This document shows positions 29,123 to 37,741 of a DNA stretch of 64,000 nt, in pieces (position 1 is the first letter of the stretch; each line of letters begins with the position of its first letter). The DNA is from Gammaproteobacteria bacterium Gsub (GTDB lineage: Bacteria > Pseudomonadota > Gammaproteobacteria > PS1 > Pseudothioglobaceae), in the NCBI GenBank assembly GCA_002007405.1, contig JYIN01000003.1:1-64000 (forward strand). Reading direction: 5' to 3'. Under the pieces are notes generated by a model, which had not been told where the DNA came from, made no database searches, and saw nothing but the letters and a program-made list of their open reading frames with translations. The translations under genes were made by a program, and so were the position numbers.

Positions 29123-29142
29123 CATAATTATGCAAAGGTCTC
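29123..29142. repeat. Half copy of the palindromic repeat
   Basis: The 20 bases CATAATTATGCAAAGGTCTC repeat one half plus centre of the palindrome at 43401-43430. The opposite arm is missing. It abuts the lpxC stop codon. See the full copy for description. Confidence 0.7.
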
Positions 29143-30053
29143 TACAAAAAGTTTTGCCAATCTTCGGAATAGAATTGAATGGGGGAATTTTCACTTTCGA
29201 AAGTTTCAATAGACCAAGTGTTGGGTTGGTCAAGAATGGCTGATAATAATTGGTCGTTTAGTAAGTGCCCAGTTTTATAGCCTTGATAATGACCAATTAG
29301 ATTGCCACCCAACAAGTATAAATCACCGACGATGTCTAATATTTTGTGTTTAACAAATTCATTTTGGTAACGCATACCGTCTTCATTTAAAACATCGTTA
29401 TCACTGAGGGCAATAGCGTTATCCATGCTAGCGCCTAAGGCAAGATTTTGCCGTTGCATCGTTTCTAAATCTTTCATATAGCCAAAGGTTCGGGCACGAG
29501 AAATTTCTTTTAAATAAGATTGCTGAGCAAAATCAATACTTAACTTTTGCCCACTTTCTTTGACTTTTTTGTGCTCAAAGTCAATCTCAAGTGTCACTTT
29601 AAAGCCTTCATAAGGCGATACTTGTGCCCACGAATCGCCATGTTTTATTTTTACTGGTTCGTTGATAACAAAAAATCGCTTGTGTGCCTCTTGTTCTTCA
29701 ATGCCAGCGGATTGCACTAAAAAAATAAAAGGCGCCGATGAACCATCCATAATTGGCACTTCAAAGGAATCCAACTCTACCAAAATATTATCAATACCCA
29801 GCGCCGCAAAAGCACTCATTAAATGTTCAACGGTTGATACTTTTACTCCTTGATTTTCTAAACTGGTAGAAAGCACCACTTCATTGACAAAGGCATTGTG
29901 AGCTCTAACTAACTTGCCACCTACATCCATACGCCTAAAAACCACACCATAGTCGACTTCAGCAGGAATCAAGGTCATATTGATAATATCACCACTGTGG
30001 ATACCAACGCCACGGGCTTTGACAGATTTTTTAATGGTTCTTTGTTTAATCAT
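29142..30053 (-). CDS. lpxC: UDP-3-O-acyl-N-acetylglucosamine deacetylase
   Basis: 303 residues, near the E. coli length. It performs the committed step of lipid A synthesis. Zinc ligands are visible: His in [16 protein letters not shown] near residue 78 and the late motif [16 protein letters not shown] with its His and Asp; [11 protein letters not shown] is also conserved. It follows ftsA by 9 bases. In most gammaproteobacteria ftsZ lies between ftsA and lpxC; here it does not. The gene shows that lipid A is made. Confidence 0.96.
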   Translation of the reverse strand: MIKQRTIKKSVKARGVGIHSGDIINMTLIPAEVDYGVVFRRMDVGGKLVRAHNAFVNEVVLSTSLENQGVKVSTVEHLMSAFAALGIDNILVELDSFEVPIMDGSSAPFIFLVQSAGIEEQEAHKRFFVINEPVKIKHGDSWAQVSPYEGFKVTLEIDFEHKKVKESGQKLSIDFAQQSYLKEISRARTFGYMKDLETMQRQNLALGASMDNAIALSDNDVLNEDGMRYQNEFVKHKILDIVGDLYLLGGNLIGHYQGYKTGHLLNDQLLSAILDQPNTWSIETFESENSPIQFYSEDWQNFL

Positions 30054-30062
30054 AAAACCGCA

Positions 30063-31298
30063 TTAAAACTTAAATTTCTGTTTAATTTTACCGAAAATAT
30101 TATCATTTTTGTCTGTTCGTAAGCCGACAAAGTCAGATGTAGCAGGCTCAAATAATAACAAACCCAACGCACAACCATAGATGGGGTCTAAAATACCAAT
30201 TTCTGCGGTGATTTTTTGGGTATTAACGCGCCCTAATTGGCTTCTTATTTTAAAAAAACTCAACGATAACGCCTCACAACCCTTAATTTTGCTTGCACCA
30301 CCTGTTAAAACAAAGCCTGATTTTAATGAGCGATGCAAATTTTTGAATTTTAAGTCCTGTTGAATTAATGTAAATAAGGACAGATAAGATTGTTCAATCA
30401 CCTCAAGCAAAGATTGATGCGATAAATAGCAATACTGCCCATGGGCATCATTTATTTGTTGAAATTTGATAAGCCTATCTTTGTGAATTGAGCCACTTTG
30501 TGCATTACCATATTCTAACTTTAGATACTCCGCCTGTGCAAATGAGGTATTAAATGCGTTAGCAATGGCTTCGGTAATTTGATCCCCAGCCACTTGAAAG
30601 ACGGCACTATGAGTAATACTGCCTTGGGTAAAAACCGATATATTACTCACCCCTGAGCCGATATCAATTAGGCAAATACCACTATCTTTTTCAGCTTGGG
30701 TAATATAAGCCTCGCTACTCGCCATAGAGCTGAGTACAATATTTGATAAACCCAAACCACTCTTACGAATACTTTGTTCAACCGCATCAACATATTGGTT
30801 AGACACCGTTACAATATACATATTAACACCCAATGTTGTCGCCTGCTGACCGATCGGCTGCTCCACCACAGTGCCTTGATGAGTAATAGGGTCTTTATCC
30901 AAGGTGTAACAATTGGGGGTGCTACTGATCACTTGTTTATTCATGGGTGTTGGCACTGCACAAGCGGTTTTAACCGCTTCATTGATATCTTGTTTGGTAA
31001 CTTTATCCGCCTTTACAAAAATTTGGCCCTCACGACTAATGGCAGTCAAATTTTCATCAGAAATATTAACACTGACATTATGAAAATTAGTGTTGCAGCT
31101 CAAACGCGCCGCCTCAGCCACTTTTTTAATCGCCTCACTACACTTTTCAGTATCAACCACCACGCCTTTTTCTACCCCCAAAGAGTTACCTTGTGCATGA
31201 CCAAATACACTTAGTTTTCCATTGACTTCCTCGGCCAGCAAAACCGCAATTTTATAACTGCCAATATCAATACTTACAATAAAATTATTGTCTGCCAT
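30063..31298 (-). CDS. ftsA: Cell division protein FtsA
   Basis: 411 residues of the actin-like family. FtsA tethers FtsZ filaments to the membrane. The nucleotide site parts are SIDIGSYKIAVLLAEE at the start, ICLIDIGSGVSNISVF near residue 205 and GFVLTGGASKIKGCEAL near 335. The C-terminus NIFGKIKQKFKF is a short amphipathic basic helix matching the membrane-targeting tail of FtsA. The start overlaps the dusA stop by 14 bases. ftsQ is not upstream and ftsZ is not downstream, so the usual ftsQ-ftsA-ftsZ order is broken at both sides while FtsA itself looks intact. Confidence 0.95.
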   Translation of the reverse strand: MADNNFIVSIDIGSYKIAVLLAEEVNGKLSVFGHAQGNSLGVEKGVVVDTEKCSEAIKKVAEAARLSCNTNFHNVSVNISDENLTAISREGQIFVKADKVTKQDINEAVKTACAVPTPMNKQVISSTPNCYTLDKDPITHQGTVVEQPIGQQATTLGVNMYIVTVSNQYVDAVEQSIRKSGLGLSNIVLSSMASSEAYITQAEKDSGICLIDIGSGVSNISVFTQGSITHSAVFQVAGDQITEAIANAFNTSFAQAEYLKLEYGNAQSGSIHKDRLIKFQQINDAHGQYCYLSHQSLLEVIEQSYLSLFTLIQQDLKFKNLHRSLKSGFVLTGGASKIKGCEALSLSFFKIRSQLGRVNTQKITAEIGILDPIYGCALGLLLFEPATSDFVGLRTDKNDNIFGKIKQKFKF

Positions 31299-32259
31299 CG
31301 GGATTCTTTTTTTCTAACGCAATAAAATCTAGCCATTCCTGCAAATGCCTAAGTTCAAGTGCCCTCCCACTGAGTAGGCGACGAAACTTTTTAGCATGCG
31401 CCTGCCCGTGATACAAGCCCAAAATGTGCCTTGTCATTGAGTGAATCCGCACCCCTAAATTGACTTGATTTTTTATATATTCAACAAAGTTTGATAATAC
31501 TTCCTCACGACTTGGGATGGGTAAATTTTGCTGATAAATTTGTCTATCCACAGCTGCCAACAAATAAGGCTGATGATAAATCGCCCGCCCTAACATCACG
31601 CCATCTACTTTTTTTAAATGAGAACTCGCCTGCGCTAATGTTGTAATACCACCGTTAATCCCAATATTGAGCTGTGGAAAATCACGCTTTATTTGATACA
31701 CCCAATCATAATTCAGTGCTGGCACACTGCGATTTTCTTTGGGGCTAAGCCCTTTTAACCAAGCTTTTCGTGCATGAATAATAAAGTGCTTACAGCCTTT
31801 TGCTTTTACTTGGGTAATAAAACCAGCCAATGCTTGGTAATCTTCCATCTCATCAACACCAATCCGTGACTTTACACTAATCGGCAAATCACTTGCTTTT
31901 TGCATCATCTCAACACAGCGTCCAACCACCTCAGGCATGTTCATCAAACAAGCACCAAAACTGCCGGATTGCACTCTATCAGAGGGACAACCCACATTGA
32001 TATTTATCTCATCATAACCCCAATCTTTTGCAATTTTCGCACACTTGGCCATCTCCTTTGGGTCGCTACCGCCTAGTTGCAGCACTAATGGCTTTTCATC
32101 TTGATGATAATCCAGCAGGTGGTTCTTATTGCCATATAAAATAGCTTTAGTAGTTATCATTTCAGTCCAAAGTTGGGTTTTTTTTGACAACAGCCGATAA
32201 AAATACCGACAATGTTTATCAGTCCAATCCATCATCGGTGCCACACTAAACTTAGACAT
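31285..32259 (-). CDS. dusA: tRNA-dihydrouridine(20/20a) synthase
   Basis: 324 residues, a flavoenzyme that reduces uridine 20 (and 20a) in the tRNA D loop. N-terminal FSVAPMMDWTDKHCRYFYRL is the FMN-binding start, the catalytic cysteine lies in ININVGCPSDRVQSGSFGAC, and LGLYHGQAHAKKFRRLLS near the C-terminus is typical of DusA rather than DusB or DusC. It overlaps ftsA by 14 bases and is preceded by the VOC gene at 15 bases, so the minus-strand genes from 32642 to 29142 may be one operon. Confidence 0.94.
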   Translation of the reverse strand: MSKFSVAPMMDWTDKHCRYFYRLLSKKTQLWTEMITTKAILYGNKNHLLDYHQDEKPLVLQLGGSDPKEMAKCAKIAKDWGYDEININVGCPSDRVQSGSFGACLMNMPEVVGRCVEMMQKASDLPISVKSRIGVDEMEDYQALAGFITQVKAKGCKHFIIHARKAWLKGLSPKENRSVPALNYDWVYQIKRDFPQLNIGINGGITTLAQASSHLKKVDGVMLGRAIYHQPYLLAAVDRQIYQQNLPIPSREEVLSNFVEYIKNQVNLGVRIHSMTRHILGLYHGQAHAKKFRRLLSGRALELRHLQEWLDFIALEKKNPDGRQ

Positions 32260-32273
32260 CCAATTGTGTCGAG

Positions 32274-32642
32274 TTAAACGCTTGTGGTGTTTTTATCTGA
32301 CCAGACTGCAAATTCGTTGCCACTAGGCTCTGTAAAATGAAAACGACGACCACCCGGAAATGAAAAAATGGGTTTTACAACAATGCCACCAGCTTTTATT
32401 ATTTTTTCTTGGGTGGCTTCAAGATCATTGCTGTAAAACACAATTAATGCTGCACCGTTGTTTGTTGAAGACGATAAATTAGACTTAAAAAAACCACCAT
32501 TTACGCCTTGGTTTAAGAATGCTGAATATTCTGAGCCAAAATCTTGAAATTCCCATTCAAAAACTTGATTAAAGAAATTTTTTGTTACTGATAAATTTTT
32601 TGCGGGTAATTCAATGTAGTTTATTTTCTCGTGTTTATTCAT
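32274..32642 (-). CDS. VOC superfamily (glyoxalase-like) protein
   Basis: 122 residues with two beta-alpha-beta-beta-beta modules: INYIELPAKNLSVTKNFFNQ then ALIVFYSNDLEATQEKIIKA, ending with FTEPSGNEFAVWSD. The aspartate-free first ligand position and GNEFAVW end resemble the small bleomycin-resistance or glyoxalase-like proteins of unknown substrate. Metal ligands cannot be assigned with confidence. No pathway partner is adjacent. Confidence 0.8.
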   Translation of the reverse strand: MNKHEKINYIELPAKNLSVTKNFFNQVFEWEFQDFGSEYSAFLNQGVNGGFFKSNLSSSTNNGAALIVFYSNDLEATQEKIIKAGGIVVKPIFSFPGGRRFHFTEPSGNEFAVWSDKNTTSV

Positions 32643-32777
32643 GTTGTTTTTTTGTTTATAGGATGATTCATTAAGATTTTTTAGTATGCTGGATTGTTTT
32701 GCATCTATTTTATTTACAGTGTTGATTTTATCATGATTTATTTGTTTTTGAACTTATGTAGTTAGTAAAATAAACGG

Positions 32778-33500
32778 ATGGAAACACAAATTTTTAAAGA
32801 AAAAACCTATACTTTAGAAATTCTCTACCACATTGGCGCATTGGAGGATTCCATCCATTTTATCTTTGACCATCAAACAAAAACTTGTGCCATTATTGAC
32901 CCGGCTTGGGAGGCGGATTTGTTTATTAAAATTGTTACTGATAAAGGTTATAAACTCACCGATATCTGGCTCACCCATTGGCATTTTGACCATACCAATG
33001 CAGTGGATGAATTAGTGGAAAAAACGCATGCTAAAGTTAGTGTGGGGATTAACGAAGTTTCGTATTTACAAATTAATACCCATCCCACAACGCTTAAACA
33101 TAATGAGACGATTTTCATCGGCAATACAGCTGCCAAAATTATCAACACCCCAGGGCATAGTGCAGGCAGTATTTGTTATTTGTTGGCAGGGCATTTAATT
33201 GCGGGGGATACTTTGTTTGTGTATGGTGCGGGACATTGTTCGTTGCCAGGGGGCAATATTTGCGAACTGTTCCACTCGTTGCAAAAACTCAAACAAATTG
33301 ATGATGATATTATTTTATGTTGTGGACATGATTATGGTAGTAAAAAAGTCAGCACTATGGGGGAACAAAAACGCGACAATGCGTTTTTGCTGATTGATAA
33401 AGAATCCGATTTTGTCAATTATGTTCAAGGCATGCAATATGGCACTATCTCTTATCCAACTACGCCTATGACCTACTCTCAAATCATGGCAATGTTATGA
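32778..33500 (+). CDS. Metallo-beta-lactamase fold hydrolase, glyoxalase II-like
   Basis: 240 residues. The zinc motif is THWHFDHTNA near residues 72-81 (HxHxDH), with further ligands in NTPGHSAGSICY, AGDTLFV and the late CCGHDYGS. This set is that of hydroxyacylglutathione hydrolases (GloB). The C-terminal part differs from classical GloB, so persulfide dioxygenase or another thioester hydrolase remain possible; iron-type dioxygenases use the same ligands. It starts a plus-strand operon and overlaps nadD by 4 bases. Confidence 0.8.
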   Translation: METQIFKEKTYTLEILYHIGALEDSIHFIFDHQTKTCAIIDPAWEADLFIKIVTDKGYKLTDIWLTHWHFDHTNAVDELVEKTHAKVSVGINEVSYLQINTHPTTLKHNETIFIGNTAAKIINTPGHSAGSICYLLAGHLIAGDTLFVYGAGHCSLPGGNICELFHSLQKLKQIDDDIILCCGHDYGSKKVSTMGEQKRDNAFLLIDKESDFVNYVQGMQYGTISYPTTPMTYSQIMAML

Positions 33501-34048
33501 TTGGTTTTTTAGGAGGTGCGTTTGATCCTGTGCATTATGGACACTTAAATAATGCACGATTGATTAAAAAAGAATTAAATTTAGAGCAACTTTTTCTCAT
33601 GCCATGCAAGATACCAGTGCATAAAAATATGCCGCTTTTTTCCAGCCAAGCGCGTTTGGATATGCTGAACTTATCCCTAAAAGAGTTTAATGAACTGCGA
33701 ATTGACACTCGCGAAATTGAGCAAGACTCCCCTTCTTATACTATTGATTCACTTAAACAAATTAAGCAGGAATATCCTGATAAATCTATTTTTTTGATTA
33801 TGGGTAGTGATAGTTTTGCCACCTTAGAAACTTGGAAGGATTATCAATTATTGACCAAACTTTCCCAAATTGTGGTATTGCCACGAAGTAAAAATAGTAG
33901 GCAACATAAAGCCTGTTCTACGATTTATTTTGCGAAAACACCACTGGTTGATATATCCAGCACACAGATTCGCAATAAAATACGCACTCATCAAGATTTG
34001 TCGGGATTGATGCCCGATAATGTGATTCAATATATACAACAATTATGA
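33497..34048 (+). CDS. nadD: Nicotinate-nucleotide adenylyltransferase
   Basis: 183 residues, somewhat short (E. coli 213). It adenylates nicotinate mononucleotide in NAD synthesis. The N-terminal GFLGGAFDPVHYGHL carries the HxGH nucleotidyltransferase motif, and VDISSTQIRNKIR matches the ISSTxIR motif. FLIMGSDSFATLETWKDY is conserved. It overlaps the upstream hydrolase and downstream rsfS by 4 bases each. The nadD-rsfS-rlmH order is conserved in many bacteria. Confidence 0.95.
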   Translation: MIGFLGGAFDPVHYGHLNNARLIKKELNLEQLFLMPCKIPVHKNMPLFSSQARLDMLNLSLKEFNELRIDTREIEQDSPSYTIDSLKQIKQEYPDKSIFLIMGSDSFATLETWKDYQLLTKLSQIVVLPRSKNSRQHKACSTIYFAKTPLVDISSTQIRNKIRTHQDLSGLMPDNVIQYIQQL

Positions 34049-34371
34049 ACTTGGAAGCACAACTAGAGATAATTACTAACACTTTAGAAGAATCAAAAGC
34101 TGTGGATACTATCAGCTTGAGGGTATTGGCACAAAGTGCGGATATTGAAGCCATTGTGGTTACTACGGGTCGTTCCGCTCAGCATATTCGTGGGCTGAGT
34201 AATAATGTCAAAAATGAGGCCAAACGCCTGGGAATGAGGGTAATAGGTGTTGAAGGTTTAGAGGTGGGAGATTGGGTATTGATTGATTTAGTTGAAGTAG
34301 TGGTGCATATTATGAATGAAGATGCGCGTGCATTCTACAAGTTAGAAAAACTTTGGAACAATGAGAATTAA
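34045..34371 (+). CDS. rsfS: Ribosomal silencing factor RsfS
   Basis: 108 residues. RsfS binds L14 on the 50S subunit and blocks subunit joining when nutrients are low. Conserved parts are VVTTGRSAQHIRGLSNNV, GVEGLEVGDWVLIDLVEVVV and the end DARAFYKLEKLW. It starts inside the last codons of nadD, and rlmH overlaps it by 11 bases. Confidence 0.96.
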   Translation: MNLEAQLEIITNTLEESKAVDTISLRVLAQSADIEAIVVTTGRSAQHIRGLSNNVKNEAKRLGMRVIGVEGLEVGDWVLIDLVEVVVHIMNEDARAFYKLEKLWNNEN

Positions 34372-34828
34372 CCTAATTGCTATTGGCAAGAAAATGCCTG
34401 ATTGGATACAAACTGGCATCAATCATTATCAAAAACAACTGCCGACTGCGCTTAATTTTAATCTCATCGCCCTTGATGCCCAAAAACGCAAAGCTAATAA
34501 TATTGAACAAATTAAAACCCTTGAGGGAGAATTGCTGATAAATGCCGCACAAGGGACAAACTTAATCATTGCTTTAGATGAAAAAGGTCAACAGCACACA
34601 ACCAAAACCCTTGCTAGAATAATGGTAAACTGGCAACAAAATGGTGATAATGTAGCGTTATTGATTGGTGGTGTGGATGGATTATCTCTGCAATGCAAAC
34701 AAAAAGCACACAAAGTTTGGGGTTTATCAAATTTAACACTACCACATTCAATGGTAAGATTATTGGCAGTTGAACAAATTTACCGCGCCTATTCGCTACT
34801 TAACAATCACCCTTATCATCGGCAATAA
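34361..34828 (+). CDS. rlmH: 23S rRNA (pseudouridine1915-N3)-methyltransferase
   Basis: 155 residues, as in E. coli. A SPOUT-fold methyltransferase acting on helix 69 of 23S rRNA. LLIGGVDGLSLQCKQKAHKV and LTLPHSMVRLLAVEQIYRAY form the knotted SAM site. Its substrate pseudouridine 1915 is made by RluD, also encoded in this window at 1.6 kb. Confidence 0.96.
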   Translation: MRINLIAIGKKMPDWIQTGINHYQKQLPTALNFNLIALDAQKRKANNIEQIKTLEGELLINAAQGTNLIIALDEKGQQHTTKTLARIMVNWQQNGDNVALLIGGVDGLSLQCKQKAHKVWGLSNLTLPHSMVRLLAVEQIYRAYSLLNNHPYHRQ

Positions 34829-34849
34829 CTTTACAAAACGGGAGACAAT

Positions 34850-35509
34850 ATGAAATTAGAATTGGTTAGCTTTAAACTTTGCCCTTTTGTGCAATACGCT
34901 GTTATTATTTTAAAGCAACAAAAAATTGACTATAACATCACTTTTATCAATCTGATGACACCACCGGATTGGTTTTTGAAAATCTCACCAACAGGACAAG
35001 TGCCTTTGCTAAAAGCAGATGGGGAAATTATTTTTGAATCCAGCGTTATTGGCGAATTTGCTAACGACATATCAACAACCGACCTACATCCAACCGACCC
35101 AATACAAAAAGCAAAAAATCGCGCATGGATTGCCTTTTCAGCATCGTTATTTGATACTTTATTTAAAATAATTACCGCTGATAAAACAGGCTACACCGAA
35201 GCCAGAAACGCACTGTTTGCAAAACTAGAAAAAATAGAGGCGGTTAAAGGAGATGAAATATTTTTTAACGGTAGCGACTTTGCGATTATTGATGCAGCTT
35301 TTGCACCTATGTTTATGCGCCTTAATTGGATTAATAAATTTAGCAACAATGCACTCTCAATTCAAAAATTTAGCAAATTAAGCGCTTGGAGTACGGCAAT
35401 TCTATCTGTTAATGCGGTTAAAAACTCTGTGGAAGAGGGATTAGACGATGTTTATTATTCCAACATTGAAACCCGTAAGGGTTATTTATCAACTTTGTTA
35501 GTTGAGTAA
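34850..35509 (+). CDS. Glutathione S-transferase family protein
   Basis: 219 residues. The thioredoxin-like N-terminal domain opens with LELVSFKLCPFVQYAVIIL, where LCPF is the active-site type of omega and beta-like GSTs, and continues with NLMTPPDWFLKISPTGQVPL, the cis-proline motif, then FESSVIGEFAND. An all-helical C-terminal domain follows from about residue 85. It has its own GGGAG ribosome-binding site 21 bases after rlmH. The substrate is not known; stringent-starvation SspA is less likely because of the CPF motif. Confidence 0.85.
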   Translation: MKLELVSFKLCPFVQYAVIILKQQKIDYNITFINLMTPPDWFLKISPTGQVPLLKADGEIIFESSVIGEFANDISTTDLHPTDPIQKAKNRAWIAFSASLFDTLFKIITADKTGYTEARNALFAKLEKIEAVKGDEIFFNGSDFAIIDAAFAPMFMRLNWINKFSNNALSIQKFSKLSAWSTAILSVNAVKNSVEEGLDDVYYSNIETRKGYLSTLLVE

Positions 35510-35530
35510 AAAAGAAAAACTAAGGGTTGC

Positions 35531-35878
35531 TCAAATGATATTGAGTATATTTTCAGGTGGGCGACCAATTGCCACGCCTTTGTTAGTTTTGACAATTGGA
35601 CGCTCAATAAGTATTGGATTATCTATCATGGCTTGGATTAAATCAGCTTCGCTAAGGGATTTATTATCCAAATTCTGTGCTTTGTAGGGGGCTTCAGATG
35701 TGCGCATCAACGACCTTGCATCTATTTTTAATGCACTGATTAGGGCTTTTATCTCACCTGCTGTTGGTGGAGTTTCTAGATATTTAATTATTTCAAAATC
35801 CACACCATTTTCTTTTAAAATAGCCAAAGTTGCCCTAGATTTACTGCATCTAGCATTATGATAGATAATATTATTCAC
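35531..35878 (-). CDS. arsC: Arsenate reductase (glutaredoxin), ArsC family
   Basis: 115 residues. IIYHNARCSKSRATLAILKE has the catalytic cysteine at position 10 and RPIVKTNKGVAIGRPPENIL is the signature end of ArsC (the E. coli plasmid type using glutaredoxin). Close relatives such as YfgD have the same motifs, so arsenate activity is likely but not proven. There is no ars operon around it. It is divergent from the TlpA-like gene with only about 6 bases between starts. Confidence 0.88.
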   Translation of the reverse strand: MNNIIYHNARCSKSRATLAILKENGVDFEIIKYLETPPTAGEIKALISALKIDARSLMRTSEAPYKAQNLDNKSLSEADLIQAMIDNPILIERPIVKTNKGVAIGRPPENILNII

Positions 35879-35884
35879 AAGAGT

Positions 35885-36409
35885 ATGCTAAAAAAAACAC
35901 TTATTATACCCATAGCACTGTTGTTGTTTTTTACAATCAGCCCCGCCCAAGCAATGAGTTTTGAAAGTATTGTTCATTCTGCTAAAAATCTTTGGAAAAA
36001 ACAACCGACCTTGCCTGATTTTTCGCTTACAGATACTAAGGGCAATATTCACACCGATGAAACCAGCAAAGGAAAATATTTGTTGGTGAATTTTTGGGCG
36101 ACATGGTGTCCGCCATGTTTAAAAGAAATTCCTGCTTTTGTAGAGTTTTACGAAAAACATGCAGATAAATTACAAATACTGGGTTTAGATTTTGAAGATG
36201 CTAACCGAGAAAAAATTGCTGATTTTTCTGATACTTTTTTAATCAACTATCCGATTATATTATTTACTGAAGAAAATGCAACCCAATTTAAGAATTTTGG
36301 CGAAATTGTGGGCATGCCAACCACCTACATTTATAACCCAGAAGGCAAGTTGATAGACCTACATATGGGTGAGATGGATATTAAAACTTTAGAAAAGTTG
36401 ATTTTATAG
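35885..36409 (+). CDS. TlpA-like periplasmic thioredoxin
   Basis: 174 residues. A signal peptide or anchor (MLKKTLIIPIALLLFFTISP, cleavage near AQA) is followed by a thioredoxin fold with active site FWATWCPPCLKEIP near residue 76 and the cis-proline GMPTTYIYNPEG. CPPC is usual for TlpA, ResA and CcmG reductants. The longer frame from 35858 would overlap arsC and lacks a better ribosome-binding site. Candidate roles are cytochrome c maturation or periplasmic disulfide reduction; the window contains no ccm genes to decide. Confidence 0.85.
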   Translation: MLKKTLIIPIALLLFFTISPAQAMSFESIVHSAKNLWKKQPTLPDFSLTDTKGNIHTDETSKGKYLLVNFWATWCPPCLKEIPAFVEFYEKHADKLQILGLDFEDANREKIADFSDTFLINYPIILFTEENATQFKNFGEIVGMPTTYIYNPEGKLIDLHMGEMDIKTLEKLIL

Positions 36410-37360
36410 CCAAGTTTTAAATTCATTGTTTTCATCACGCACCAATTTTGGCACTAAATAACCACTGAGGTTTTTTTTAAGTTGCCGATGTAACATGACT
36501 GCACGCTCGTCACTAAGTAGAAAATGCTCAGCACCATCTACTTTATCCAACAGATGTAGATAATAAGGCAAGATTCCCAAAGCAAATAGACCCAAGCTGA
36601 GATCGGTCAATGCTTGCAGTGTATCATTCACCCCTTTTAATAAAACCGACTGATTTAACAAGGTGAGGTTGTTTAATTTTTTAATCGTACGGGCAAATGC
36701 CACACTCATCTCATTGGCATGGTTGATATGCAAGACCAGTACTATGCTCAGATGGGTATTATTTAAAATGTTAATCAACTGCTGGGTAATTCTGCTGGGA
36801 GTCGCCACCGCACTCCGCGTGTGAATACGCAGAGTTTTAATGTGGGGAATCTGAGCAATTTTACTAATCAAGATTTGTAGTTTTTCATCACTCAAACTCA
36901 AAGGGTCGCCGCCACTTAATATCACTTCGTCAATAGTAGCATGTGCGTGAATATAATCTTTAATCGCTGACCAGTTACTAAGCGCGTTATGACGAGCATA
37001 ATCAAAATTTTGCCGAAAACAATATTGACAATGAATGGCACAAACTTGAGAAGCAATCAATAATACGCGGTTAGGATATTTATGAATAAGCCCAGCTACA
37101 GGTGAAAACTTGCCGTCCATCAGCGGTTCAGTTGAAAAGCCCGAAACATTGGACCTGGTTACGGTATTAAATTTCTTGGTTGGGGGTAGGATTTGCCTTA
37201 GTAGTGGGTCATTAGGGTTATTTTTATCAATTAATTTGGCAAATTCTAAGGGGATTTTTATTGAAAAAGTAGTATCTTTGAACGCCTGAGTTTGGAAAAA
37301 ATCATTGCTACTTGTGGCATCTTTTAAGGTATTCCTTAAATGATACTGCCAATTATTCAT
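36404..37360 (-). CDS. epmB: EF-P beta-lysylation protein, lysine 2,3-aminomutase family
   Basis: 318 residues. EpmB converts L-alpha-lysine to R-beta-lysine for attachment to elongation factor P by EpmA. The radical SAM cluster motif is CAIHCQYCFRQNFDY. PLP and lysine-binding parts include DEVILSGGDPLSLSDEKL and RIHTRSAVATPSRIT; the C-terminal LHLLDKVDGAEHFLL is conserved. The length is that of EpmB rather than the longer KamA. efp and epmA are not in this window. It overlaps the stop of the TlpA-like gene by 6 bases tail to tail. Confidence 0.92.
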   Translation of the reverse strand: MNNWQYHLRNTLKDATSSNDFFQTQAFKDTTFSIKIPLEFAKLIDKNNPNDPLLRQILPPTKKFNTVTRSNVSGFSTEPLMDGKFSPVAGLIHKYPNRVLLIASQVCAIHCQYCFRQNFDYARHNALSNWSAIKDYIHAHATIDEVILSGGDPLSLSDEKLQILISKIAQIPHIKTLRIHTRSAVATPSRITQQLINILNNTHLSIVLVLHINHANEMSVAFARTIKKLNNLTLLNQSVLLKGVNDTLQALTDLSLGLFALGILPYYLHLLDKVDGAEHFLLSDERAVMLHRQLKKNLSGYLVPKLVRDENNEFKTWL

Positions 37361-37380
37361 CTACTATCCGCCTAACATGA

Positions 37381-37404
37381 AAAAGCCCCATTGACGGGGC
37401 TTTT
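37381..37404 (-). terminator. Strong hairpin terminator, bidirectional shape
   Basis: AAAAGCCCC and GGGGCTTTT pair perfectly around the loop ATTGAC. T runs follow on both strands. On the minus strand it lies 25 bases after the stop of the small acidic protein gene and 21 bases before the epmB start, so it separates these two transcripts. Confidence 0.85.
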
Positions 37405-37428
37405 AAAATTATCTTAATAAGGGGAGAA

Positions 37429-37614
37429 TTAACAAAAATTGGCAAAATTTGCATCGGTTTTTTCTTTGCCATCTTTGTAGCCTGCCTCCCATTCATCGGT
37501 AATTCTTTGTTCTTCTATCTCGGGATTATTTAAAAAACCAGCAACCCAACCTTGAATGTAGTTGTCATTTACGCCCATTTCCTCCATTTTTTTCACACTT
37601 TCATAGTAAGTCAC
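37429..37614 (-). CDS. Small acidic protein with RMF-like layout
   Basis: 61 residues starting at GTG, seven bases after a strong AAGGAG, and followed by a perfect terminator, so expression as a single-gene unit is likely. The sequence has two similar aromatic-glycine segments, YIQGWVAGFLNNP and DEWEAGYKDGKE, separated by about 12 residues. Ribosome modulation factor has a comparable order (GYQAG then WLGGW), but RMF is basic and this protein is acidic. It ends in a lone cysteine (FANFC). The RMF link is a pattern resemblance only. Confidence 0.7.
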   Translation of the reverse strand: MTYYESVKKMEEMGVNDNYIQGWVAGFLNNPEIEEQRITDEWEAGYKDGKEKTDANFANFC

Positions 37615-37741
37615 GGTCGTTCTCCTTAATTTTTTATAATAATAATGTTTATAATTCTATACTCTTAAACCAAGTCAATTAGCCGATATAAGAGAAAGGT
37701 AATATTATAACCATTTCCAATCAATAAATAACAAAAAAAAT

